Under the pieces are notes generated by a model. It was not told the DNA's origin and did not search any database. It saw only the letters and a list, made by a program, of their open reading frames with translations. 52,975 bases of DNA from an uncultured Lewinella sp. (GTDB lineage Bacteria > Bacteroidota > Bacteroidia > Chitinophagales > Saprospiraceae): NCBI GenBank assembly GCA_937873655.1, contig CALMYQ010000166.1, positions 1 to 52,975 on the forward strand, in the 5' to 3' direction. Made by a program: the position numbers and the translations under genes. Shown piece after piece: positions 43,333 to 52,052 of the stretch. The stretch's first letter is position 1; every line of letters begins with the position of its first letter.

Positions 43333-44862
43333 TCAGCAAGAAATGGTTTCCGCCTCCGAGGGGAAAAACTGTTTTTCCAGCATTTGCCAGAGTACCTGGT
43401 AGGGGATGATCTCCACCTCGTACATGGCAATGGGTATCCGGGGCAGTTCGGCAATCGTTTGACGCGCTTTTTCATGCAGGGGCTTATGGCCGAATCCGGA
43501 GTTGACCAGCGACTCCAATACCTGGATGAACATAATGGTCCGTTGCCGGTTCTCCTGGCCGTTCAGGCGGCGTTGCCGATATTTTCGCAGGGCTTCAATC
43601 CGGTATTCAGCTTCATCAAGGCGCTTTTCAAGGAGCAACAACATGATCTGGGCAATGAGCATGGGAATATTCCGGCCCTGTTTATCCCGGGCAGCCGCGG
43701 GCAAATCGGCGATCAAACGGGAAATGCAGAAATCCTCCGGATACAACGGTGTTCTGGGATCAACCTGCAGCAGCTTTGCGCGAATCAGCAGGAAAAAATA
43801 GGCTTTGTACAATTGCCAGGGGAGTTGGGTTACAGCCGGCATATCTATGAATTGGGGGTGTTGGACGGCTTTTGTCCAAATATCCCAGGCGTGGGCATAC
43901 TGGCCTGCGTGGAGCTCGATGGCTATTTGCAATTCCAGCGTCTTGAACCAGTGATGGGCGCCTGAAGAGCCCAGTTTTATGGCCGATTGTGCGGCCTCCC
44001 TCGCCTGTGCAAACTTGCCTTGCATCAACAACGCCACGGCAAGTTGCTGGTAAAACATGACAGTCGATTGTTTCCCGGCATGGGGCAAACGGCGGAAATA
44101 GTCGATGGCTTCCCGGCTGGCTGATTCCGCCCGTTGCCAGTTTTTTTGCCCCATCAGCGCTGCGATCTCGATCAGGCGGGAGGGTTGCTGGAAAAAAACG
44201 GTCGGGATTTTGGGGCGCCAGGGCTCCAGGCGGCGAAAGTAATCCGTCGCTTTTTCAGCGATCTCCGGCTCAATCGATTTGGAAGAGGTGTTCAACAGCT
44301 GGAGCCTGAGGAACAAGTCCATGGCCTCATTTTCCTGGTGCGAGATCCGGGCTTGTTCCTCGGCGATAAACGCGTAATGGGCAAATTTGGAAGTGTCGGG
44401 CTGGTAAATGCTGTACCATCTTTTCAGGATGCGGGCGGCATCGGCGGCAATCCATGAGAAACGGTATTTCAAGGCTACCGCCAGGATCTCACCGGCTATT
44501 TCAACGGCATTCTGCGGCGCGCCGCGCCAAATGAGGAGTTGCATGACCGATTGCAACTGGATGCACCTGGACAATGCCCGCTGTGGATTATTGAAGTCGG
44601 GTTGATTCATGTCGATGAAAAACAGCGTGTTGTGAAGTCTTTTCTTGAGGCCGGAAATCAGGCGTTTGAACACTTTGTCATTCGGCGTCATGCCGAAGAG
44701 TGCGGCGGCTTCCTCGAGTGTCCGGACTTTGCCTTCCCATACGGCATCGTACAGCAGACGGTAGCGGGAAGGATTGGCGCCTTTTTCCGGGTTGGAAAGG
44801 ATCTCTATCTGTCGGATCTTGTACCGATTGAGTAAGTGTACCAGTTCAAAGAAATTATTCAT
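43333..44862 (-). CDS. helical-repeat protein of unknown function, divergent paralog 2
   Basis: About 509 aa from the ATG at 44862 (MNNFFELVHLLNRYKIRQIEIL); the in-frame start at 44928 adds a non-conserved stretch. It shares architecture with paralogs 1 and 3: a winged-helix-like N-terminus (YRLLYDAVWEGKVRTLEEAA, then FKRLISGLKKRLHNTLFFID), central TPR-like helices, and a C-terminal EVEIIPYQVLWQMLEKQF that aligns with EIIPYETLWEI. Its C-terminal conserved block is much altered (DLPAAARDKQGRNIPMLIAQ). It is GC-rich like the surrounding genome, and divergent from paralog 3, with 145 bp between start codons. Confidence 0.75.
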   Translation of the reverse strand: MNNFFELVHLLNRYKIRQIEILSNPEKGANPSRYRLLYDAVWEGKVRTLEEAAALFGMTPNDKVFKRLISGLKKRLHNTLFFIDMNQPDFNNPQRALSRCIQLQSVMQLLIWRGAPQNAVEIAGEILAVALKYRFSWIAADAARILKRWYSIYQPDTSKFAHYAFIAEEQARISHQENEAMDLFLRLQLLNTSSKSIEPEIAEKATDYFRRLEPWRPKIPTVFFQQPSRLIEIAALMGQKNWQRAESASREAIDYFRRLPHAGKQSTVMFYQQLAVALLMQGKFAQAREAAQSAIKLGSSGAHHWFKTLELQIAIELHAGQYAHAWDIWTKAVQHPQFIDMPAVTQLPWQLYKAYFFLLIRAKLLQVDPRTPLYPEDFCISRLIADLPAAARDKQGRNIPMLIAQIMLLLLEKRLDEAEYRIEALRKYRQRRLNGQENRQRTIMFIQVLESLVNSGFGHKPLHEKARQTIAELPRIPIAMYEVEIIPYQVLWQMLEKQFFPSEAETISC

Positions 44863-44983
44863 GGTTGCCTTTTTTTTGTCAATGTTAGGACCGGAAAGAC
44901 TAAATTCGCATTTCGATTTTTTAAGCATTCAGCATATCAGAATCATTAAATTTTGTTAAATATTTTTATCTTAAGTGTTTAAA

Positions 44984-45004
44984 ATCAATATTTTAAATAT
45001 TGAT
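44984..45004. promoter_or_regulatory. perfect 10-bp palindrome before paralog 3
   Basis: ATCAATATTT (44984-44993) and AAATATTGAT (44995-45004) flank one T and end 3 bp before the ATG at 45008. The half-site ATCAAT also occurs in the palindrome at 41023-41044, upstream of the first part of the locus. Its position over the translation start suggests a repressor operator or an RNA structure. Confidence 0.5.
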
Positions 45005-45007
45005 AAC

Positions 45008-46546
45008 ATGAATGGAAAATCATTTGAATTGCTATTGGATTTGACGGGTTTTATCGGGAGAAACAAGATCAAACAGCTCTCTTTTCCGCTCTCAAAGGGT
45101 GACAAATCGCTCAGGGGCCGGCTGTACGACGGGCTGACCCGGGGAACGATAAAATCCCCGGAGGATATTGCCAGGAAGCTGTTTCCTGCTGCAAAGGACA
45201 AGGCTGCTTCCGTCAACCGGCTGCAATCCCGCTTATGGGAAGCTTTACTGGATGTGGTGTTTCTGATCGATGCCAACAAGTCGGGGTTCAATGAACTGCA
45301 GAAAGCTTATTATCAGTGTTCAAGAGACTTATTGGCAACTAAAATTTTAATCGGTAGATTTCAGCGTACTGCAGGAGCGTTAGTAGCAGAGAAGGCTATA
45401 AAAGTGGCAATCCGATTTGAAATTTCAAATATTGTTTTTGAATTAGCTTCTGATTTAAGATTTTACTATGGAATAGTAATGGGTAATTCAAAAAAATGGA
45501 AGAATTACGATACTGTACTTTGCGATTGGAGTGATAAAAGACAGTTAGAGATTTTGGTAGAAGGTTACTATATTGAAATAATGGTAAACTTTATTTATTC
45601 CAAATCAACTAAAAAAGAATTCTCAAGGAAAGTTGAGATTTTTCTCAATTCGATTGAAACTGAAATGCAATATAAATGGACTGTTCGTGTTTTTTTCTAT
45701 TATTATTATCTTAAGACCCTTCGATTTGAAATCGAAAATGACTTTCAACAATTGCAAACCATAAGCGAAGAAGCTCTCCGTTTCTTTGAGTCGCGAAAAA
45801 AACTATCCACCGGGCCGATATTCTATACTTTTCATAAAAGTCTGTTGATCGCAACCACCAGGCTTCGAAAATTTCCCATCGCGGAATCTGCGGCAGTCAA
45901 TTGCAAAAAATATGCTACGCCTGGGACCTTAAACTGGTACAATTCTCAATACCTGACCCTGATCTTGTTTTTGCAGTCGGAACGGTTTGAGGAAGCCTGG
46001 GCAACCTGGAAAAAGACAGCTGCTTCTGCGGGGTTTGATAAACTGCCAACCGCAAATAAAGAATCCTGGCAGATTGCAGAGGCGATGGTCCAGTTCCTCA
46101 TGAAATCCGATAAAATTCAGGCGCTGAGTGAAGAGGACCGCAGGAAAAAATTTCGCATCACCAAATTCCTCAACGAAGTTCCCGCTTTCTCCAAAGACAA
46201 GCGCGGCAATAACATCAACATCCTTGTCCTGCATATCCTTTTCCTGGTACAGGGCAAGCGGTATAATGAAATCCACGACCGCGTGGAATCGCTGCGGGTG
46301 TATGCCAGCCGTTATTTGCGCAAAGACGATATGTTTCGCAGCAACTGCTTCATCCGCATGCTGATGTGTCTGCCTGCCGGATATTTCCACAAAGAAGCCG
46401 TACTGAGAAAAGCAAGGCCCTTTTGGGAAAAATTGCAAACCGTACCTTATGTCAAAGCTGACCAGCCGATCGAAGTGGAGATCGTACCCTACGAAACACT
46501 TTGGGGCATTACCCTGGAGCTGCTGGACAGAAATAACAACGCCTGA
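45008..46546 (+). CDS. helical-repeat protein of unknown function, paralog 3 (mosaic gene)
   Basis: About 512 aa from the ATG at 45008 (a GTG at 44975 is in frame but inside the palindrome region). Same layout as paralog 1: LYDGLTRGTIKSPEDIARKLF and RLQSRLWEALLDVVFLID, a central domain with KSTKKEFSRK and FEIENDF, and the nearly identical C-terminal block ending FIRMLMCLPAG. Base composition changes sharply within the gene: 45181-45240 is 57% GC, 45421-45480 is 20%, 45601-45660 is 28%, and 46261-46320 is 53%. The AT-rich core (about 45300-45780) looks like a segment from a different source recombined into a native-like frame. Confidence 0.8.
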   Translation: MNGKSFELLLDLTGFIGRNKIKQLSFPLSKGDKSLRGRLYDGLTRGTIKSPEDIARKLFPAAKDKAASVNRLQSRLWEALLDVVFLIDANKSGFNELQKAYYQCSRDLLATKILIGRFQRTAGALVAEKAIKVAIRFEISNIVFELASDLRFYYGIVMGNSKKWKNYDTVLCDWSDKRQLEILVEGYYIEIMVNFIYSKSTKKEFSRKVEIFLNSIETEMQYKWTVRVFFYYYYLKTLRFEIENDFQQLQTISEEALRFFESRKKLSTGPIFYTFHKSLLIATTRLRKFPIAESAAVNCKKYATPGTLNWYNSQYLTLILFLQSERFEEAWATWKKTAASAGFDKLPTANKESWQIAEAMVQFLMKSDKIQALSEEDRRKKFRITKFLNEVPAFSKDKRGNNINILVLHILFLVQGKRYNEIHDRVESLRVYASRYLRKDDMFRSNCFIRMLMCLPAGYFHKEAVLRKARPFWEKLQTVPYVKADQPIEVEIVPYETLWGITLELLDRNNNA

Positions 46547-46616
46547 CCCGGAAAGCCGAGGGCCCTGCATGTGCATGCAAAGCCCTGAGCGGTTTCATAT
46601 CGTTCTGTTCCAAGAT

Positions 46617-46808
46617 CTACAACCCATCGATGATAGCCTTGATTTCATCTTTGGTCTTCCCCAATCTTTCCTGAAGGCGGCCGATCAACTGCTCTTCTTT
46701 GCCTTCTTCGTAAAGCAGATCGTCATTGGTGAGCTGGGCATATTCGGTTTTCAGCTTGCCCTTGATCTGTTTCCAATTGCCTTTAATCCGATCTTTGGTT
46801 GCACTCAT
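46617..46808 (-). CDS. CsbD-family stress protein
   Basis: A 63-aa hydrophilic protein with the CsbD pattern: DRIKGNWKQIKGKLKTEY, then LTNDDLLYEEGKEEQLIGRLQERLGKT. Family members are small general-stress proteins of unknown mechanism. It is convergent with paralog 3. A GC-rich hairpin-like stretch (GGCCCTGCATG...GCATGCAAAGCC) around 46558-46585 lies between the two and may terminate both. Confidence 0.88.
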   Translation of the reverse strand: MSATKDRIKGNWKQIKGKLKTEYAQLTNDDLLYEEGKEEQLIGRLQERLGKTKDEIKAIIDGL

Positions 46809-46897
46809 GATTGTATGGTTTTGATTGTTAATTAATTATAGTAATATTCACCGGCTCTGCCGGAGGATGAGGGGTTACAAATATTCGAAGGACGGCT

Positions 46898-47100
46898 TTA
46901 CAGGCTTCTTACCCCGCCGAAGTAATACCGGATCCCGACAGAAAAACCGAAAGCATTGGTGCGTATGACCGAGGTGCGGGCTACTCCATCCAGTTCGATC
47001 TCATTCCGGCTTCGGGCAAAGTTTTGAGCTTCCAATCCGGTACAGATCCGGATTGAATTCAGAATAGCCTTGAAATGGTTAAGGATTTTGCGTGTTCGAC
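46898..47100 (-). pseudogene. C-terminal remnant of an outer-membrane beta-barrel protein
   Basis: The minus strand reads a frame with RICTGLEAQNFARSRNEIEL, then TSVIRTNAFGFSVGIRYYFGG and a TAA at 46898-46900. The alternating pattern and the GIRYYFGG end near the stop are typical of the last strands of Bacteroidota outer-membrane beta-barrels. Upstream the frame reaches a stop near 47105 without a start or signal peptide, so only about 65 codons remain. It is probably a decayed gene; no partner piece is visible nearby. Confidence 0.5.
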
Positions 47101-47171
47101 GGTATCACCTTCAGGTGATCTGTAAATAGAAGGCAATGAGATCAAAAATGTTCGGTATACTATAAAAGAAA

Positions 47172-47504
47172 TTATAATAACAACTGATCGATCTTGCTGC
47201 GCATCAAATTTTTGGAAGGGATGCCTGTCAGTTTGTCCACCGCTGCGCCGTTTCGGTACAGGAGGATGGCAAGGTGGCCGTTCACCCCAAATTCCTGAGC
47301 CGATTCCGGAAATTTGTGCGGATCAATGGAAAAGAACCTGATTTGTGGAGAATAATGACCGGACATGCTTTCCATCATAGTATGCACAAGGGAAGCTCCT
47401 CCGGTCCAATCAGATGCGAATACGACAATCCCGGTAAATTCCTTTCGTATATGCTGATTCAACTCCGGGCCTGTAATTTCGTGGTAGATAAGATTCTGAG
47501 ACAA
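47172..47504 (-). CDS. thioredoxin-fold protein lacking the CXXC active site
   Basis: A 110-aa protein starting at TTG (47504), as no ATG precedes the conserved part. The fold follows thioredoxin: IVVFASDWTGGASLVHTMME in place of the usual WCGPC region, then IRFFSIDPHKFPESAQEFGV, LAILLYRNGAAVDKLTG and a C-terminal helix. The catalytic cysteines are replaced (W-T-G-G-A-S), and the cis-proline region is replaced by GHLAI. It cannot be a disulfide oxidoreductase and is more likely a binding or chaperone-like protein. It is in the same direction as, and downstream of, the sigma-54 activator. Confidence 0.75.
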   Translation of the reverse strand: MSQNLIYHEITGPELNQHIRKEFTGIVVFASDWTGGASLVHTMMESMSGHYSPQIRFFSIDPHKFPESAQEFGVNGHLAILLYRNGAAVDKLTGIPSKNLMRSKIDQLLL

Positions 47505-47685
47505 AACCCTGGTTTTTCTTGAGTATTAATACTTATGGATCGAATCCAATACCATGCCAAAATTGGAATATGGGGATAACTTATACATTATCAACAAAAT
47601 GGGCAGGTTCCTCAGCATAAGTATGAATGCCCGGATTTTGATATTTAAGAAAAATGATGAAATATCGGGAAAGACCCGAACGTGT

Positions 47686-50547
47686 TTACTCCTTCAGGTA
47701 ATCCAACCGGTGTATATTCAGCTTCAGCATTCTGGAAGTCAGTGTTTTATCGTTCATGTTCAATAGTTCGGCTGCACCGTTTTCGCCGCTTACCCGGCCG
47801 TGGGTCCTTTTCAGGGCTTCCAGGATATGGATGCGCTGCATTTCCTCCATGGTCTTAAAGGAATGATCCTCTTCTAATTCGGAATGGGTTGAGACCAGGT
47901 CCAGCAGCAGCTTCTTGCCGGAAGAGAGGATCATGGCCCGCTCGATGAGGTTTTCCAGTTCGCGTACGTTGCCGGGAAAATCATATCGCATCAGGCTCTG
48001 AAGGGCAGGCTGAGGAACCTCGGATACATTCTTGCCCAGTTGTTTGTTGAATTTCTCGACAAAATGCCGAACCAGCAACGGGATGTCATCTAGCCTTTCC
48101 CGGAGCGGCAGGTTGTTGATGGGGAATACGTTCAGCCGGTAATAAAGGTCCTTTCGGAAGGCCCCGTTTTGTACCAGTTTTTCCAGGTTCCGGTTGGTGG
48201 CGGCAATCAGCCGCACGTCCACCCTGATCGTTTGGGTTCCGCCGACCCGCTCAAATTCCTTTTCCTGCAGGACCCTGAGCAGTTTTACCTGCAGATCCAG
48301 CGGCAGTTCGCCCACCTCGTCCAGGAAAATTGTCCCCTTATGGGCGGCCTCAAACCGGCCGATCTTTCGCTGATAAGCTCCGGTAAATGAGCCTTTTTCA
48401 TGGCCGAAAAGCTCGCTTTCGATCAGGTTTTCCGGAAGGGCGCCGCAGTTGACCTTCACCAGCGGGCGGTCTGCCCGGTTGCTCATCTGATGGATCGCCT
48501 TGGCCAGCAGTTCCTTTCCGGTGCCGGTCTCGCCCAGGATAAGCACCGTTGTATCCGTATCCGCCACCTGCTCCACTTTTTGCAGGACGGTCTTGTAGCT
48601 CGGGCTCTTGCTGATGATATTGGAAAAGCTGTATTCAAGCTTGATTTCTTCTTTCAGCAGGATATTTTCCTCTTCCAGTTTTTTGCGCAACCGCTCGTTT
48701 TCTTCAAATTGTTTTTGCAGGGCCGCTTCCTTTTGTTTGCGTTCGGTGATGTCGCGCAATATGCCCAGGATCAATTCCTCGCCGGCGTACTTGATCAGGG
48801 AGAACCGGCCTTCTACCGGCAGGATCGAGTCGTCTTTTTTCAACACTTCGTATTCGCCGCTAATGGTAGACCCCGACAGGATGGTCTCCCAATCCGACTC
48901 GTATTTTTGTTGAGACAGGTTGGGGTAAAAATCAAGCTCCCGCAATTGCTCAACTTCTTCAGGCGTATAACCCAGGTTCTGGCAAAACGAATTGTTGAAA
49001 TACCGCAGCCTGCCGTCTTTTCTCAACCAGTAGATCATTTCATCGGCCTGACTGAGGGTATGGTAGGAAAGCTGAATGTTTTCATCCTGGGTTTTGCGGT
49101 GCCGGATGTCTCTCAAAATGGCGCAGGCGACCTCCCGGTCTTCATAATTGGTAATGGTGATCAGGGATTCAAGCGGAATCGTTGACCCGTCCTTACAGGT
49201 CATTTCAAGCTCGGATGATCGGATTTTTTCAATTTTTATCCTTTCCCAGCCCGCCTTAATGTCGGTCATGCTATAATCGGGAAACAGGTCCCGAATGGTC
49301 ATTCCGGCCAATTCCTGCTCTGAAAACCCGGATAGCTTGCTGAGTGCGTCATTGAAAAACAGGAAATTCCCGTCGACGTCCAACCAATAAATGATGTCAT
49401 TGGCCTGTTTGAGGGTTTGTTCGGCGAAATGGATCCGTTTTTCCCGCTCTTTCTTTTTGCGCAGGTCGATAGCGAATTTCAGGCAGTATTCCTTTTCGTG
49501 AAAATTGACGTAGTTCAATGAGATCTTTACAGGAAATATTTCGCCGTCCTTGCCTCGGCGCGTTCGTTCGATCTCCAGATTTTTCTGCTCCTTGGCCTCT
49601 TGCCAGAGTGCATTCCAGCTTTCTTTGGTGAGCTCGGGGTCGACATCCATCACGGCCATACCCAGCAATTCCTGCTGTGAATAACCCAGTTTTTGGCAAA
49701 CGGCCTTGTTGACGTATTCGAATTTGCCGTCTTCGCGCACCCAATAGATCATGCTGAACGCGTGATCTATGCAAAACTGCATCAGATACAGCGCTTCGGT
49801 CCGCTCGGTAAAGGCGGACAAGTCGCGCAAAATACCGGTGATCTTATGCGTAAACCCTTCGGAGGTTATGGGACTGGCGCGTAATTCAGCCCGCATTCTG
49901 CGTTTGGGAAGCTTGAGGTTCAATTCCGTATCAAAGGTAATCCCCTTTTTTGCGGCTTCTTTCAACAATGCCAGCAGGTTGTCGAATTCCTGCTGAGGAA
50001 GAAAGGTCTTCAGCAGGTCGCGGGCGTCGTTCTCGGCCATGACTTCCTGCGCCGGTATGCCCAGCAATTCCAGCATGCCTTCGGTAAAGAGGATCTCTTT
50101 TTTGATCAGGTCGAGTTCCCAGCTTCCGGACCGGGATATTCTTTCCGTCAATTTTAAAAGCCGGTGGAACCGGGCGCTTTCCAGGAGATTTTCAATAATC
50201 CCGCAGCAAAAGTGTTCGCCTTCCAGTTCAACCAATACCCCTTTGAAGCCGACCGGGAAGATGCTGCCTTTGGACGTCATATGCTCGGTTTCCAGGTAGA
50301 AGCGGCCGTCGTCCTGCAGTTGGGACCAAAGCTTGCGCCAATGCAATAGATTGGTATGCGGATTGATCTGGAAAATGGTTTTTTGATTGAGGTCGGCCTC
50401 GGGATAGCCCAATTCATCGGCAAATTGCCGGTTTACGCCGATGATATTGCCTTCGCGATCGAGCCAGACGACGCCGTGGTCAATTATGCCGATTGCTTCC
50501 TGATAGATGGAAAGGAGCTGATTGTGCTTGACAGGACTTGATGCCAT
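47686..50547 (-). CDS. sigma-54-dependent transcriptional activator with about five PAS domains
   Basis: A 953-aa cytoplasmic regulator. Residues about 10-625 form some five PAS modules (for example YWVREDGKFEYVNKAVCQKLGY, YWLDVDGNFLFFNDALSKLSG and YWLRKDGRLRYFNNSFCQNLGY), each followed by a PAC-like segment. A coiled coil (about 625-660) leads to an AAA+ domain with Walker A GETGTGKE, the sigma-54 contact loop ESELFGHEKGSFTGA (Ser in place of the usual Ala in GAFTGA) and Walker B GTIFLDEVGELP. A Fis-type helix-turn-helix ends the protein (NGAAELLNMNDKTLTSRML). No receiver domain is present, so signals are probably sensed directly by the PAS domains. No TGGCAC-N5-TTGC promoter was found nearby. 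Confidence 0.9.
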   Translation of the reverse strand: MASSPVKHNQLLSIYQEAIGIIDHGVVWLDREGNIIGVNRQFADELGYPEADLNQKTIFQINPHTNLLHWRKLWSQLQDDGRFYLETEHMTSKGSIFPVGFKGVLVELEGEHFCCGIIENLLESARFHRLLKLTERISRSGSWELDLIKKEILFTEGMLELLGIPAQEVMAENDARDLLKTFLPQQEFDNLLALLKEAAKKGITFDTELNLKLPKRRMRAELRASPITSEGFTHKITGILRDLSAFTERTEALYLMQFCIDHAFSMIYWVREDGKFEYVNKAVCQKLGYSQQELLGMAVMDVDPELTKESWNALWQEAKEQKNLEIERTRRGKDGEIFPVKISLNYVNFHEKEYCLKFAIDLRKKKEREKRIHFAEQTLKQANDIIYWLDVDGNFLFFNDALSKLSGFSEQELAGMTIRDLFPDYSMTDIKAGWERIKIEKIRSSELEMTCKDGSTIPLESLITITNYEDREVACAILRDIRHRKTQDENIQLSYHTLSQADEMIYWLRKDGRLRYFNNSFCQNLGYTPEEVEQLRELDFYPNLSQQKYESDWETILSGSTISGEYEVLKKDDSILPVEGRFSLIKYAGEELILGILRDITERKQKEAALQKQFEENERLRKKLEEENILLKEEIKLEYSFSNIISKSPSYKTVLQKVEQVADTDTTVLILGETGTGKELLAKAIHQMSNRADRPLVKVNCGALPENLIESELFGHEKGSFTGAYQRKIGRFEAAHKGTIFLDEVGELPLDLQVKLLRVLQEKEFERVGGTQTIRVDVRLIAATNRNLEKLVQNGAFRKDLYYRLNVFPINNLPLRERLDDIPLLVRHFVEKFNKQLGKNVSEVPQPALQSLMRYDFPGNVRELENLIERAMILSSGKKLLLDLVSTHSELEEDHSFKTMEEMQRIHILEALKRTHGRVSGENGAAELLNMNDKTLTSRMLKLNIHRLDYLKE

Positions 50548-50924
50548 TCACCTTTTTTTAAACCGTTTTTTTTCATGTTGTAGTGTAGTAAGGATTCAGG
50601 GCGTGCCCGAAATAGGATCATTCCGTGTTCGGATACAGGTTCCGGAGGAATGATCTATCTGCCAATCAGGGTGAAAGATAGGCAAAATAATGGGGAATGC
50701 TATTGGAGGTTCTGAAATATCAGGAATTATTTTTATTTCCACCGAACACTGACCCGGATAGTGCGTTCAAATTATATAAAGCAACATAACCATAAAAGTT
50801 GCTGACTTTCTTGATTTACTGATCTGAAAATCAAGTCTTTCAATTTTATTTACTCAAATGCAAAAAGTGTTTAACCTTTTTGGTTATAAGGCTTTGTTAT
50901 TTTTTCACTTAAAATATTTCAATC
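50548..50924. promoter_or_regulatory. divergent intergenic region with two inverted repeats
   Basis: A 377-bp AT-rich gap between the sigma-54 activator (minus) and the YtxH operon (plus). GATCATTCC (50616-50624) and GGAATGATC (50647-50655) form a perfect 9-bp inverted repeat, a possible upstream activator site. CTTGATTT (50810-50817) and AAATCAAG (50828-50835) form an 8-bp one, followed by T-rich sequence. I see no sigma-54 -24/-12 element and no clean TAnnTTTG box. Confidence 0.4.
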
Positions 50925-51287
50925 ATGAACAATCGATCAAAAATGTTGATGGCAATCGGCGCCGGTTTGCTGGCCGGTGGCGCATTCGGTTATTATCTCA
51001 ACTCCGAAAAAGGGAAACGAATGCGCAAAAAAGCCAAGAAAGCGGTCAGAGACCAGGCCGACCAGCTATCAGACCGCTTCTCCCAGCTTGCCTCTGATGC
51101 CAAATCCTGGTTTGACAATATGACGACTACCGCGAAATCGAAAATCGAGGAAATGGCCGAAACGGCAGAAGACAATGTAGACGGCGTCAAGAAGAACCTC
51201 AAAAAGGGCGCTGAAAAAGCCAAAGCCCGGATGAAGTCTACCGCCGACAAAATTGAAAATGCAGTCGGGAATAACTCAACTCATTGA
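50925..51287 (+). CDS. YtxH-domain protein
   Basis: A 120-aa protein with a short N-terminal membrane helix (MLMAIGAGLLAGGAFGYYL) followed by NSEKGKRMRKKAKK, the YtxH signature. The rest is a long charged helix rich in K, A and E, likely coiled coil, ending in a polar tail. YtxH proteins are linked with general stress. It is the first gene of a four-gene operon with gaps of 21, 12 and 30 bp. Confidence 0.85.
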   Translation: MNNRSKMLMAIGAGLLAGGAFGYYLNSEKGKRMRKKAKKAVRDQADQLSDRFSQLASDAKSWFDNMTTTAKSKIEEMAETAEDNVDGVKKNLKKGAEKAKARMKSTADKIENAVGNNSTH

Positions 51288-51308
51288 CCCGGTTGATAAA
51301 TCTGCACC

Positions 51309-51659
51309 ATGAATCATTCGGAAGAATTATTGCAAACTGCCGGAGAAACGATGGAATACGCCCGGCAATACGCCCGCCAGCAGGTCGAATATTACCGGCT
51401 GGAATTTGCCGGGCGACTGGCCAAAACCACCGCCGCGCTGATCACCCTGGTCGCGGTAACCTCCGTTGTCGCGCTGTCAATGGTCCTGTTGTCCATCGCG
51501 GCAGGCTTTTACCTGGGCGGCGTGTGGGGGTCGTACACCCAGGGATTTCTGGCTGTCGGAGGTTTCTATTTTCTGGTGGCCGCCGTAATCTACCTGATGA
51601 GGCACCGGTTGGTGACTAACCCGGTTCTGGCTGTAATCCTGAAAGCTTTCCTGGACTAA
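51309..51659 (+). CDS. holin-X-like (phage holin superfamily III) membrane protein
   Basis: A 116-aa protein with an amphipathic N-terminal helix (EELLQTAGETMEYARQYARQ), two transmembrane helices (ALITLVAVTSVVALSMVLLS and GFLAVGGFYFLVAAVIYL) and a short C-terminal basic/hydrophobic segment. This is the pattern of the bacterial 'phage holin family' proteins that sit beside YtxH genes on chromosomes. No lysin or phage gene is present, so it is unlikely to be a lysis gene. Confidence 0.7.
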   Translation: MNHSEELLQTAGETMEYARQYARQQVEYYRLEFAGRLAKTTAALITLVAVTSVVALSMVLLSIAAGFYLGGVWGSYTQGFLAVGGFYFLVAAVIYLMRHRLVTNPVLAVILKAFLD

Positions 51660-51671
51660 ACGAAAGGCACC

Positions 51672-52022
51672 ATGAAAAATCCTATCCGAACCCTGGCTGA
51701 CCTCGAACGGGAGCAGGAAAAATTGAAACTGCAAATGGAGGTGGCCAAACATGCATTTGCCCAAGGCATGGTAAATACCCGCAAGCAAACAGGGCGGTTC
51801 TTGCTGGGAAAAATGGCCTTGCCGGCCTCCCTGGCAGGACTGGCCTCCCTTTGGCTTCGCGGCAACCGGGCAACCGGAAAGCCGGAGCCGGTTGCGGAAC
51901 AGCCCTGGTGGCAAAAAGCATTACCGGTCATAATTCCCATACTGGAATCCATAGCCGGGAACCCGGAAGGTGAAACGACCGGAAATGAAAATGGTGCAGA
52001 TTCGACCTATAGACATCCCTAA
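51672..52022 (+). CDS. small hypothetical protein of the YtxH operon
   Basis: A 116-aa protein that I do not recognise. It begins with a charged helix (RTLADLEREQEKLKLQMEVA), has one weakly hydrophobic stretch (LLGKMALPASLAGLASLWL) followed by RGNRATGKPEP, and a second near WWQKALPVIIPILES. Topology is uncertain; a peripheral or single-pass envelope protein fits. The start codon follows the holin-like gene by 12 bp, and the product probably works with its neighbours. Confidence 0.7.
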   Translation: MKNPIRTLADLEREQEKLKLQMEVAKHAFAQGMVNTRKQTGRFLLGKMALPASLAGLASLWLRGNRATGKPEPVAEQPWWQKALPVIIPILESIAGNPEGETTGNENGADSTYRHP

Positions 52023-52052
52023 TGCTCCATTAACCAATTAAACAATCCACAT

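Noticed and set aside
50548..50924. Sigma-54 promoter in front of the YtxH operon
   Set aside because: I looked for TGGCAC-N5-TTGC spacing on both strands and found none.
51309..51659. Holin-like gene as a prophage marker
   Set aside because: No integrase, lysin, capsid or attachment site nearby; such genes are common in chromosomal YtxH operons.
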